In this document: piece by piece, positions 24,860-34,200 of the stretch
Numbering within the stretch: position 1 is the stretch's first letter
Layout of the letters: the number at the start of each line of letters is the position of its first letter
Assembly: GCA_024400835.1 (NCBI GenBank)
Contig: JAKSMC010000031.1
Span: forward strand, 1 to 40,888
Length of the DNA stretch: 40,888 nucleotides
Reading direction: 5' to 3'
Source: Bacteroidales bacterium
GTDB taxonomy: Bacteria; Bacteroidota; Bacteroidia; Bacteroidales; WCHB1-69
Position numbers and translations under genes: made by a program
Notes under the pieces: model-generated
Told to the model about the DNA's origin: nothing
Seen by the model: only the letters and a program-made list of their open reading frames with translations
Databases searched by the model: none

Positions 24860-25363
24860 ATGACTCCAGAACCAACCCTTAACGCACACAACAAAGAAGA
24901 GTTCCCGCCAACAGATATTGGAAGGAACGGACACGATGTCCAATCTGCCGTTAAGGGAATCAAATTATCCTTTAGAAAATTGATATTGCTAAACTATTCA
25001 ATAGTACTGGTTTTAGTTGCGTTATTCCAGATAGGATTTTTTGCTACGTTGACATTTATGCCATTTAGTTGGGTGTTATTTGTTCATCTGAATTTTGTTA
25101 AATCTAATTCGGTTCGTGAGTTGTTGATACTGGATATCAATATGACTGTGGCTTCTACCTTATCTGTTATAATCTCTTCAGGTTTGTATTTCTGGCTCGT
25201 TTATTACGATGGGCTCGGCCTCCTTCTCGCCTTTTACGAAACACTTGTTGTCTTTTTGATATCCTTGATTTTCACGATTATAGGAGTGATTCTTAAATCA
25301 AGGCAAAATAAAAAAGCCCCCAAGCGTCGTTTCTTTTATGATATGTTCTTTCCGCCCAATTAA
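24860..25363 (+). CDS. leader-bearing multi-spanning membrane protein
   Basis: A 167-residue protein. Residues 1-16 are MTPEPTLNAHNKEEFP, the shared leader; then a short polar stretch and four predicted membrane segments (about 42-62, 64-84, 98-117, 124-147), with a basic C-terminal tail (KSRQNKKAPKRRFF). No family recognised. After its stop at 25361-25363 the same frame stays open up to 25471 and codes for a piece that resembles the end of the lipoprotein at 25723, see 25364-25471. Confidence 0.75.
   Translation: MTPEPTLNAHNKEEFPPTDIGRNGHDVQSAVKGIKLSFRKLILLNYSIVLVLVALFQIGFFATLTFMPFSWVLFVHLNFVKSNSVRELLILDINMTVASTLSVIISSGLYFWLVYYDGLGLLLAFYETLVVFLISLIFTIIGVILKSRQNKKAPKRRFFYDMFFPPN
24869..24907 (+). 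repeat. leader copy 2 (13 codons)
   Basis: 39 bp coding EPTLNAHNKEEFP in frame in the membrane protein gene; it differs from copy 4 at 2 bases, one silent and one Asp to Glu. Confidence 0.9.
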
Positions 25364-25471
25364 ATCCGTATACAGCAAAAAAACAACAGCGGTTTTGCCA
25401 GCACACTCGGCCAAATGATTGTCGTGTATGATTTGCGAAGAAAATATTTGCAGGGGATTGGCAGTGTGTGA
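25364..25471 (+). pseudogene. remnant of a lipoprotein-type gene 3' end
   Basis: Bases 25411-25448 match 26277-26314, the end of the leader-lipoprotein gene, with 2 differences in 38. In frame it reads QMIVVYDLRRKY and continues LQGIGSV to a TGA, whereas the intact gene stops right after QMIVIYDLRRKY. The frame is the same as that of the upstream membrane protein, separated by its TAA. It is best read as the tail of a lost sister gene. Confidence 0.75.
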
Positions 25472-25485
25472 TGTTCACTTTTTCC

Positions 25486-25493
25486 TATATTTG
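25486..25493 (+). promoter_or_regulatory. -7 promoter box TATATTTG
   Basis: Consensus box about 167 bp before the leader copy 3 ATG, giving the leader-lipoprotein gene its own transcript with a long 5' region. Confidence 0.6.
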
Positions 25494-25659
25494 CGGATTG
25501 TTTTTTTGTGAATACTATGAAATATGTTCATAGTGTTAACTGGTACAAATTGAATGTGAATTATTAAAACAAAGATTATATATAATGACAAATAATAGTG
25601 AAAACGAAGCTTCATTGCAATTATCCGACACAACAATACATGGTATAAATAACGTAATT

Positions 25660-26316
25660 ATGACTCCAGAACCCACCCTTAACGCACACAACAAAGACGA
25701 GTTCCCACCTGCGCACAACACGATGGACACCTCCTTAATCAAGCGGTTTGTTTTGTTGTTCGGCATAGTGCTCCTGTGTGGATGCAACTTTATTGGCTTT
25801 ACGGATAGCAATTCATACAGCGTGGCTGAGATAGGTGAGTCAGAAGATTCGATAAGGAATGATACTTCAAACAGTCTGTTGGCGCAAGGACCAACCAGTA
25901 GGCTGCGCTTTAGTGATGGAACGACTGCCAATATAACAAATGAAATCCAAATTAAAGGGAAGGTGGATTCTATTGTGATACAGAACAAGACTTTCTACGC
26001 AGAGATAGGATATTGTGGCAAAGGATATAGAATATTTAGGGAAGAAGATTTGGCTTTCATTGAAGATCTTGCCATTCGTGAGAAATTTCGTTCCTATTTT
26101 GATGTTTCTGATATTGGCGAATACTATGACATAGATCCTACGGCTATTGAACTGACACAGGATGGCTCCCAATTCTACATCACTTGTTGGGCACCCAATG
26201 CCTGTAAAATCAAACCCAACACGCGTGTCGAGTGCAAATCACATCTTTTTAATGTCTGTACCGACAATGGCCTGCGCCAAATGATTGTCATATATGATTT
26301 GCGAAGAAAATATTGA
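25660..26316 (+). CDS. leader-bearing lipoprotein of unknown function
   Basis: A 218-residue reading from the leader ATG (MTPEPTLNAHNKDEFP); the frame is open further upstream, to an ATG at 25585, which would add 25 residues. A classical lipoprotein signal begins at an internal ATG, 25723 (residue 22): MDTSLIKRFVLLFGIVLLCGC, with the lipidated Cys directly after LLCG. A signal peptide should be at the N-terminus, so the functional start is probably 25723, and the leader then lies upstream of the true gene. The mature part is about 178 residues with no known domain (KGKVDSIVIQNKTFYAEIGYCGKGYRIF; ends QMIVIYDLRRKY). The tail has a decayed copy at 25364-25471. Confidence 0.72.
   Translation: MTPEPTLNAHNKDEFPPAHNTMDTSLIKRFVLLFGIVLLCGCNFIGFTDSNSYSVAEIGESEDSIRNDTSNSLLAQGPTSRLRFSDGTTANITNEIQIKGKVDSIVIQNKTFYAEIGYCGKGYRIFREEDLAFIEDLAIREKFRSYFDVSDIGEYYDIDPTAIELTQDGSQFYITCWAPNACKIKPNTRVECKSHLFNVCTDNGLRQMIVIYDLRRKY
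25669..25707 (+). repeat. leader copy 3 (13 codons)
   Basis: 39 bp coding EPTLNAHNKDEFP in frame with the lipoprotein; one base different from copy 4 (silent). The shared sequence extends for about four more codons (PPAH) compared with copy 4. Confidence 0.9.
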
Positions 26317-26425
26317 TGGCCGAAAAAATCCTACTCATCATTCTTTTGATTGATAAATACATTCACTCAGTGAGAGGGTGTTAGATTTTAACTGAAAAAC
26401 ATAAGTGTTTGGACTGAAATTTTTA

Positions 26426-26433
26426 TAAATTTG
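26426..26433 (+). promoter_or_regulatory. -7 promoter box TAAATTTG
   Basis: Consensus box 24 bp before the DUF4160 gene. Confidence 0.55.
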
Positions 26434-26456
26434 CCGTTTGTTAAAAATAGCATATT

Positions 26457-26711
26457 ATGCCTGAAATTACACGCTTCTACGGTATTATTATCAAAATGTT
26501 TTTCAAGCCGAAAGAACACGAACCAGCACACATTCATGCGATCTATAATGAATATGTTGGCATTTTTGATATATGTTCTTCTGAAATGATAGATGGAGAT
26601 TTGCCTAATAAAGCTCAAGGAATTGTGAAAGAATGGCTTGTGTTGCACCAAAATGAACTGCTTCAGATGTGGCAATCCCAACTAATTACTAAACTCCCCC
26701 CTCTTGAATAG
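26457..26711 (+). CDS. DUF4160 protein
   Basis: An 84-residue protein with the DUF4160 core: ITRFYGIIIKMFFKPKEHEPAHIHAIYNEYVGIFDI, then KAQGIVKEWLVLHQNELLQMW. DUF4160 genes very often stand directly before a DUF2442 gene, as here, and the pair is suspected to be a toxin-antitoxin-like module, although no activity has been shown that I know of. The stop at 26711 is one base from the next ATG at 26713, so translation is likely coupled. Confidence 0.9.
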   Translation: MPEITRFYGIIIKMFFKPKEHEPAHIHAIYNEYVGIFDICSSEMIDGDLPNKAQGIVKEWLVLHQNELLQMWQSQLITKLPPLE

Positions 26712-26712
26712 T

Positions 26713-27480
26713 ATGATACCTAAGATTAAAATAATAAAACCTCTTGATGACTTTCTGCTGCTCGTTTCCTTTGATGACGGCAGGAAGGTTTTGTATGATT
26801 TGAAAGAAGACATAGCCACTATCCCTGATTTCAAAGCATTGGAGACGGTTTGTGGCTTGTGGAAACAAGCACAACTGGACAGCAGCAGAACATGTATCTA
26901 TTGGAATGACAGGATTGATTTGTCGAGTGATACCATTTATGAGTATGGGAAAGAAATAGAGTCTTCTTTTATGGCTGCTGAACCTCAGGTAGTATATAAT
27001 GAAAAATGCTCAAATATGAACGAACCCACCCTTAACGCACACAACAAAGACGAGTTCCCGCCCGCGCATACGGCGGAGCATTTATTGAACCAGACTATGG
27101 GCCGCATGTTCGGCTGCGAGCGCAGCAGGAATATGCACATCGAACGCAAGAAGAGCAAAATCAACTTCTTAATTGAGCGACCACTGACGGATGACGAGGT
27201 CAAGACTGTGGAGGCCAAAATCAATGAGCTGATTGCCGCCGACCTGCCCGTGACGTTTGAGTTCGTTACGCGCGACAACATCCCCGACGGCGTGAAACTC
27301 GACAAACTGCCCGAAGATGTTTCCGAAACCCTGCGCCTCGTGCGCATCGGCGACTACGACGTGTGCCCCTGCATCGGCACGCACGTGAAATCAACTAAGG
27401 AAATCGGCAACTTCCGCATTACCAGCACCAGCTACAATGAGGGAAGCTTCCGCATCGTCTATAAGGTTGCTGAAGAATAA
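26713..27480 (+). CDS. DUF2442 domain fused in frame to leader and AlaX-like editing domain
   Basis: One open frame of 255 residues. Residues 1-82 are DUF2442 (IKIIKPLDDFLLLVSFDDGRKVLYDLKED, ending YEYGKEIE), the usual partner of DUF4160. Then about 20 linker residues, and at residue 102 a Met (ATG 27016) that starts the leader and a 154-residue AlaX/AlaRS second-additional-domain protein: HTAEH at 119-123 and CIGTH at 220-224 (fused numbering) provide the four zinc ligands expected of trans-editing deacylases of mischarged tRNA; GDYDVCPCIGTHVKSTKEIG is the family's best-known block. The AlaX part is full length by itself, so it may be translated separately from 27016. Whether the fusion protein is made is unknown. 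No promoter was seen directly in front of 27016. Confidence 0.82.
   Translation: MIPKIKIIKPLDDFLLLVSFDDGRKVLYDLKEDIATIPDFKALETVCGLWKQAQLDSSRTCIYWNDRIDLSSDTIYEYGKEIESSFMAAEPQVVYNEKCSNMNEPTLNAHNKDEFPPAHTAEHLLNQTMGRMFGCERSRNMHIERKKSKINFLIERPLTDDEVKTVEAKINELIAADLPVTFEFVTRDNIPDGVKLDKLPEDVSETLRLVRIGDYDVCPCIGTHVKSTKEIGNFRITSTSYNEGSFRIVYKVAEE
27022..27060 (+). repeat. leader copy 4 (13 codons), probable source copy
   Basis: 39 bp coding EPTLNAHNKDEFP, directly continued by PPAHTAEHLLNQT, where HTAEH is the conserved zinc motif. Because FPPAHTAEHLL is a natural AlaX-family N-terminus, this copy is the likely original. Confidence 0.88.
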
Positions 27481-27503
27481 GTTTTTTGCTTTAAAATTAA
27501 TAG

Positions 27504-27511
27504 TATCTTTG
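27504..27511 (+). promoter_or_regulatory. -7 promoter box TATCTTTG
   Basis: Perfect -7 consensus shortly after the AlaX stop; it drives the short peptide at 27539 and the DUF456 gene. Confidence 0.75.
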
Positions 27512-27538
27512 CGAACTCAAATCAGATACGAGAATAAT

Positions 27539-27613
27539 ATGGAACAAGTAATCATGAATGTGGACAACCCCAGCATCTCGTTTTATCGAAGAAATGTTTC
27601 GTTTATCTTGTGA
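27539..27613 (+). CDS. 24-codon upstream peptide, possible remnant of an antitoxin gene start
   Basis: Open frame reading MEQVIMNVDNPSISFYRRNV and four further residues, then TGA. Its stop shares a base with the DUF456 ATG (TGATG at 27611-27615), so it could be translationally coupled. The first 13 residues look like the beginning of small RelB/YefM-type antitoxins of Bacteroidota (MxxV-x-LNV-x-D-x-SI), after which the resemblance ends. It may be a leader peptide or simply a leftover 5' end. Confidence 0.45.
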   Translation: MEQVIMNVDNPSISFYRRNVSFIL

Positions 27614-28107
27614 TGAATGTCCTACTCATTATATTGGCTGTGATACTGATGCTCTTGGGCATTGCGGGTTCCGTAATTCCCGCCCTGCCCGGACCGCCCT
27701 TGAGCTGGGTCGGACTGTTGCTGCTGCACTTTTCCTCTGCCGCTCAATATAGTGTTTCCTTCCTTATCATCACGGCCGTGGTGGCCGCTGTCATCACGGT
27801 AATGGACTTCGTATTCCCATCGCTGAGTACCAAGAAGCACGGCGGCAGCAAAGCCGGCATCTGGGGCTGCAACATCGGACTGGTGGTTTCCATCATCGGC
27901 CTGCCTTTCGGCCCGCAAGGTCTGCTGGGCATCATCTTCTGGCCTTTTGTCGGGGCGCTGGCCGGCGAGTTTGTCAGCGGCAAAAAAGACAAAGCGGCAT
28001 TCCGCGCCGCGTGGGGCGCCTTCCTCGGCTTCCTCACCGGCACCGGACTGAAACTGGCCTATTGCCTGGTCATCGCGTTCTTCGTGGTGAAGGATTTGGT
28101 GGTTTAG
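27613..28107 (+). CDS. DUF456-family membrane protein
   Basis: A 164-residue glycine-rich protein with about five membrane segments. DUF456 landmarks: LGIAGSVIPALPGPPLSWVGLLLLH near the N-terminus, DFVFPSLSTKKHGGSKAGIWGCNIGLVVSIIGLPFGPQGLLGIIFWPFVGALAGEF-like middle (shown here as the ordered blocks KHGGSKAG, GPQGLLG, GPFVGA-type), and AFRAAWGAFLGFLTGTGLKL. The function of the family is unknown; it is an inner-membrane protein. Start at ATG 27613 rather than the GTG at 27610. Confidence 0.88.
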   Translation: MNVLLIILAVILMLLGIAGSVIPALPGPPLSWVGLLLLHFSSAAQYSVSFLIITAVVAAVITVMDFVFPSLSTKKHGGSKAGIWGCNIGLVVSIIGLPFGPQGLLGIIFWPFVGALAGEFVSGKKDKAAFRAAWGAFLGFLTGTGLKLAYCLVIAFFVVKDLVV

Positions 28108-28135
28108 AAGTGAGAAGTGAGAGGTGAGAGGTGGG
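28108..28135. repeat. short-period intergenic repeat (GAGAAGTGAGAGG)
   Basis: Run of AGAAGTGAGAGGTGAGAGG-type heptamers right after the DUF456 stop, same class as at 5145-5175. Confidence 0.7.
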
Positions 28136-28163
28136 AAACTTGGGAGCATTTGAGAATTAATGG

Positions 28164-28171
28164 TATTTTTG
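28164..28171 (+). promoter_or_regulatory. -7 promoter box TATTTTTG
   Basis: Consensus box 52 bp before the alpha-2-macroglobulin gene. Confidence 0.7.
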
Positions 28172-28223
28172 CAGACAAATTGACAGCGATATTTTAATAG
28201 CTGTATTCTATAAATCCAACAAT

Positions 28224-31200
28224 ATGAACAAACATCTATTCCGACTGACTATTCTGATTTTTGTGCTGGGCTTCTCCTCGGCAAAGGCTCAGTCGTATGA
28301 TACGCTGTGGAACCGTTTTTATCATTGCGACCATTATCGCATAGCTGACGCGAATGCGATGTTGGATACGATAGTGTGGAAAGCGCAGGCTGAAAACAAT
28401 GAGTACCAATTGTTGAAGGTCAATCACGCGCGCGTCTCGTTGAATCGGAGCGGCAGACGTTGGGATGAACGCGGTGCTATTCTCTATCTCGATTCCGTGC
28501 GCCATTTTTCAGGTCCTCTTTACCAACCGATATACGACTTTTCTATTGGTATGTTGTTGGACAAGTATGCTGTCCGTTATTATTCTTCCAATACCGATTA
28601 TAAAAGTGATTATCGCCATTTGGATGAATGGTCGAGAGAGGCACTTGCGGCCGAGGCCGACCGCCTTTTTCAAAAAGCTATCGACAGCAGCGCTCCGCTC
28701 GTAAATTGTCCATTGACAAATTATCAGGGTCCTGACTATCTTTTCCTGTTGGATGTCGGATATTATAGTAGGAATCGGTACGCTTACGATTGTCCGACAC
28801 TATTTGATTTGCTGGTGCAGTCTCGCATCCAGCAGGTTGAAGACCATTTCCGAAGAGATCAGGCGGCTGCTTTGTGCGACTTCGCTATCCGTCAACATAA
28901 ACTGCCTGAAGACAGGTCCCTACTCATTGAATATGAATTGGAACGTTTGGAATATCTCTATATCAAAGACAATCCCAATGATACGGCAGCATACAGGCGC
29001 TCTTTGCTTGATTTAGAACAGCGTTATGGCTCGGACGATGCCTTCACATACGCGTGGGCATTGTATATCTTCGGGCTTGGTGAAAACAGGAGGGCAGACG
29101 CTCTTTCCCGCTTTGATTCGTTGATTCTGCATTCTTCTGATTTTTTTTACATCAACAATGCTAATTACTATAAGGAGGAAATCCTCAAAAAATGGCTGTA
29201 TGTTCACGAGGCCCAATCGGATTTTCAGCCGAGTCGTTATTTGCCGTTGTGCGTTTCATACTGCAATGTCGATTCGATATACGTGAGCATCTACCGCACG
29301 GGCGTCCCATTGTCCATCCCGTTTGTAAAGGGTAAGGATAGAATCCCACATCTGAGAACGGATGATGCCGAACAACTGCAACAGCTGTATCGCAAACAGT
29401 TTTTCACGCTTCCCACGGAATATCCCTACTGTCTTTCCTCTACAGACATTTGGCTCGACAGCCTGCCGATAGGAAGCTATGTGCTCGTCTTTCACGAGAC
29501 ACCGAAGTGGGACACGGCATCGGTGTTGATGGTGAAGACCATCCAGATTACGGACATTCAACTGACGGGGTGGAGCGATAGCAGGCATTTCTATTTTGCC
29601 GCCAACAATCGCAAGACAGGCGAGGCTCTCGCTAACCGCAGGGCTGTCATCCGACCGTATTATATCGGACTGGAACATGTGCGCCACAGTGACGAGTACG
29701 GCCAATTCAAAATGCGTCGGAATATTATGCACGGCGAGTGGAACGGCACTATCGCTATGGATTTCCACAATGGTCGCAAAGATGTGTACGATACGTATTA
29801 TCAGGAGTATAGATATAGCTCTCGTTCAATACCACATCAGAATTCCCGTCGAAATATGTGGCTCGCCCAGATTGCTTTGGATAGGACACTGTACCGACCC
29901 GGACAGACCGCTTTCTATAAGGTTCTGATTGCCGATAAGGGGCAGACGATTGCCGATCGCGAGGTGTTTGTGAATTTGAAGGATGGGAATGACAACGTTT
30001 TGGATTCCGCCCAAATGCGCACCAACGAATTCGGTTCGGTGGCAGGCCGTTTTCAGTTGCCGAAGAAGGTCGGAAACTATGTCTTAGAGGCGTATTATTA
30101 TGATAATGAGAAAAAGAAGGCTCCGAAACTTTATGCCACAGCGGAAATAGAAGCAGCGGAGTACCGTTTGCCCACCTTCAAAGTGGAGATGCAGAAGGAT
30201 GAACGCGAGTATGCGAAGGGTGATACACTGTTGGTGTCCGGCTTTGTGCGTGCGTTGTCGGGCGTCCCTTTGCCCGATGCGTCCGTCCATATTCGAGGAT
30301 TTCTGATAGACCAGCATCAAAATGTGGGATACGATACCACGGTGCTAAGCAATTCCGACGGCTTTTTCCAATGTCCTATCCTCACCCAAAAGGGGACCAC
30401 GAACCTATATGGTGATGTCTATGATTTTACCATTACGGCTACGGATGTGAACGGAGAGAGCCAGAATGCAACGGCGGAATATACGCTTTCGCAATATTCT
30501 CTTTTCTTGGAATTGGTTATGGACAAGGCTGTGGATCTTCAATTTCACGATACAGCCTTTGTGAAAGTCTCTGCCACCAATGCGGCGCAATGCGCGGTGA
30601 ACACGCCCGTGTCTGTCGTCATCGAGCGTTTGACGTTGCCGGACTATTATCTGGGCCAGATGTTCCCCTCCGGCGCAAATCCGAAACAGTTGCAGCATTC
30701 CACCGAAGAATATGCCCGGTGTTTTCCGTTGCAAACGTTGAATCAGAATGCCTTGAAAGTGCAGTGCTGGCCCGCTACGGATACGATGTTGAACGTCCAT
30801 CGTGCCTTTGACAAACAAGATGAATTGTCCCTTGTGGTGAAAGATTGGCCCGTGGGTATTTACAGAATCACGGCCAGGAGTGCGGATGCGCACGGACGAG
30901 ATGTAGTGGCTCAGAGATACCTGCAAATCTACAACTCTTCTTCATTGAAGGCCACCCGTTGTGAAGCAGTATATGCTGAGATTTTGGGCGAGCCGGCTTT
31001 GGGTGACACTATGTCAATTCTGGTGGGCACCTACTTGAAACAGGCTGCCGTCTATTGCTCCGTTTATCAGGAAGACAAAAAACTTGTGACACAACGCCTA
31101 CCGTTGGATTGCGCGCAAACCATCCTGCGTGTCCCTACCGATTCAAAGTGCAACACGGGTGTTAAGGTGGTGGTTTATGCCGTGCAAAACGGAGTGTCCT

Positions 31201-34200
31201 ATTCCGATGTGGAATATGCTGATTTACGATGGCCGTTTCCTGTAGAAACCAATGAATTGAATCTCTCTTTGACGCATTGGAACAAGATGGTGGAACCGGG
31301 CTCTCAGCAGGAATGGGAACTCTATGTGGAGAATATGGACGATTCCCTCCCCTTGGTGTCCGAAGTCTTGGCCAGTATGGTGGATGAGGCTATGTATGAA
31401 CTGCGAGGTGGCCCCCGATATGAGTATATACATAGCTCTTTTTCGAAATTGCCCATTCACAAACTTGGGAAAGATATAGATTTGTTTGGTGATGTGAAAT
31501 CATTTTCCAACCATTTGTTCAGATGTGCTATGGCAAATCCAGATAACGACTATAAGTTGGAAACCAAGCGTTTCCTTCGGTATGGTTTGTCCAATTCATG
31601 GAAATATCATTCGTCTTACCAGGATTCCAGAATGTCGGCAGACAATCTGCGTACAACGCCAGGACGTAGCGCTTCGAGCAATATGGAGGAGGTCGCGATT
31701 AAATACGAACCACCAGTTTTCTTGGGTGGAGGAAAGAGTGATGACAAACTGCCGGCCAATGCACGATTTGCCCAGCAGCAACCAGAAAATACCGGCCTTC
31801 ATTTGGATGACTTCGGCAATAGTCCTCGCGCTAAGGTGTTGCACGAAGTCGAGGTGACGCAAAAGGACGAGCCTGAAGAGGATTCGTTTGATTCAAGCAT
31901 CCGCGTGCGCAGCCATTTTGAGGAAACCGCATTTTTTCTTCCGCAGTTGCGTACCGATTCAACGGGGAAGGTGAAATTCGTATTCACAGTGCCCGACCAG
32001 TTTACGAGATGGGGCTTTTACGCAACGGCCCACACGCGCGACATGCATTTCGGTAGGACAGGTGAACAAATTTATAGCCGTCGCTCGCTGATGATACAGA
32101 GCAATTGTCCGCGCTTCCTGCGCGAAGGCGACACAATCTCGTTTGCCATCCGTATCTCCAATTTATGCGATACGTCGTTGAACGGAAAGGCGAAAGTCAC
32201 CTTCTTTGATCCCGCCACAGATAAACCGCTCAATATATTAGTGGATGCTTCCGATTCGTTGCAGCGCTTTGCCTGCGATGGCCACGGTTCAACGTCTGTT
32301 CGCTGGATGGTGGCCGTTCCGGAAAGAATGGAGGCCGTTGCCTATCGAGTACTTGCACAGTCGGGCAACTATGGCGATGGTGAGGAAAAAGCCGTGCCGG
32401 TGCTTCCCACGCGTATGCTCTTTACCGAGAGTGTGCCGTTCTATGTGCCCGCGGACACGGTGCGCACCGTGACTTTCAACAAATTTCGCGACACGCATTC
32501 TTCCACACTCCAGCACCTCAGCTACTCGTTGGAGGTGACCACCAATCCCGTGTGGACGGCGGTGGCATCGTTGCCGTATCTGACTGCAGACAGATGGTCT
32601 GGCAATGATGATGTGGCAACGGCACTGTTTGCCAACGCCATTGCGCGCCACATCGTTCGCAACTTCCCAGAAATAGAGCGTACTTACGCGCAGTGGACGG
32701 AGGATACGTTGATGCAGTCGATGGAGTCGTCGCTGATGCGTAATGAACAGTTCAAGAATTTACAAACGGAGGAAACACCGTGGATGCACTTTGCCCAAAG
32801 TGAACGCAACCAACGCGAGGCGATGGCCAAATTCTTCAAACAAACACGTATAGATGCCGATATCCAACGCTATATGATGAAATTGCGTGCGAACCAATTG
32901 CCTGATGGCGGTTGGGATTGGTTTGGTCGCTACAGCTCTTCCGAATATGTGACGTCTCTTATTGTCTGCCATTACCAGAAACTGCAGCGGATGCACATCG
33001 AAGTCCCTGACGCTCCGTTGATGATGAACCGCGCTTTGGTGTATTTGGATACTTGCGCCGAACGCCGATATAAGGCCTTTTTGAAAAACAAAGAGAAGAA
33101 TCCCAAACTCAATTATGTGCTTAGAAGTTCCGATATCCGCTATTTGTATGCGCGAACATTCGGCTCGAAAGACACGTCGTGGCTGGCGCAGCCGTTTGTG
33201 AAAATGTTGCTGGAACAAGTCTCCAAAGAGGTTTATGACAGACCTTATTCCGAGCAGGCCGACGTGGCGCTTGTCCTGCATCGTATGGGGCGTGTGCGGG
33301 AGGCACGAGAGATTATGGAGGCGATTCGCCAGCAGGCGCACGGAGATGAGAATCTGGGTATGTATTGGCCTACGTATGAAGAGAATGCCATTGCGCAGCA
33401 GTCGGCTTTGATGGAGGCTTTTAGCGAGATTTCCCCGCGCGAACAAGAACTTGACAGGATGCGTCAGTGGCTGTTGGCGCAGAAGCAGGGGATGATGTGG
33501 TCGAACAATCCGACCACCACTGAGGCCGTATTCGCTCTCTTGATGGACGACGAGCAGGAATTGCTGCAACCCTCGCAAACAGAAGTTGTCGTGGGTGGCG
33601 AAACGTTTACCTCAGCCAATGTTCCTGCGTCAGAGGCTGGCAGCGGCCGCTTTACGCGCGTGTGGCTGGGACGGGATGTTTCGCCCGCATTGGCGAATGT
33701 CACCGTCCGCACAGATAGTGAACATCCTGCAACGGGCAGCCTTTATTGGCAGTATTACGATGTAACGGACAAGGCAGATGCCTCTGGCAGCGGCATAACC
33801 ATTGACTGCGGATTGTACCACAAGGATGTGGTTGAGGAACGCGAGTCGCTGCAGGAAGTGACGGAGGAACGGCCCGCGCGGGTAGGGGAGCACCTTGTCG
33901 TGCGCATCGTGCTGCGCAACGACCGCACACTGAACTTCGTGCACCTCCGCGACCAGCGTGCCGCCGCTTTGGAATCGGTCAACTTCAGAGAGAAACATTC
34001 ATTCAGCGGCTACATCTCCTATTATGAAATTCCGCGCGATGCTTCCACGGATATCTTTATCAACATACTACCGGCAGGCACACATATCATCGAATATGAG
34101 GTCGTTGCCACACAGTCTGGCAGCTTCTCCTATGGCATTGCCACGGCAGAATGTGCATACGCCCCCGAATTCCGCGCCCAAAGCCAAGGCAAACGGATAC

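Larger units (their letters stand above)
24596..24907 (+). repeat. duplicated block, copy b: membrane gene + promoter region + leader
   Basis: Second copy of 22297-22609, starting 9 bp after the peptidase stop and ending at the leader's 3' edge. Confidence 0.9.

Noticed and set aside
22571..27060. Leader copies as integron attC-like or invertible-promoter sites
   Set aside because: The 39-bp sequence has no palindrome, all copies have the same orientation, and no integrase or invertase gene is present.
22571..27060. Leader as a secretion signal
   Set aside because: It is hydrophilic, and in the lipoprotein it stands before a complete signal peptide.
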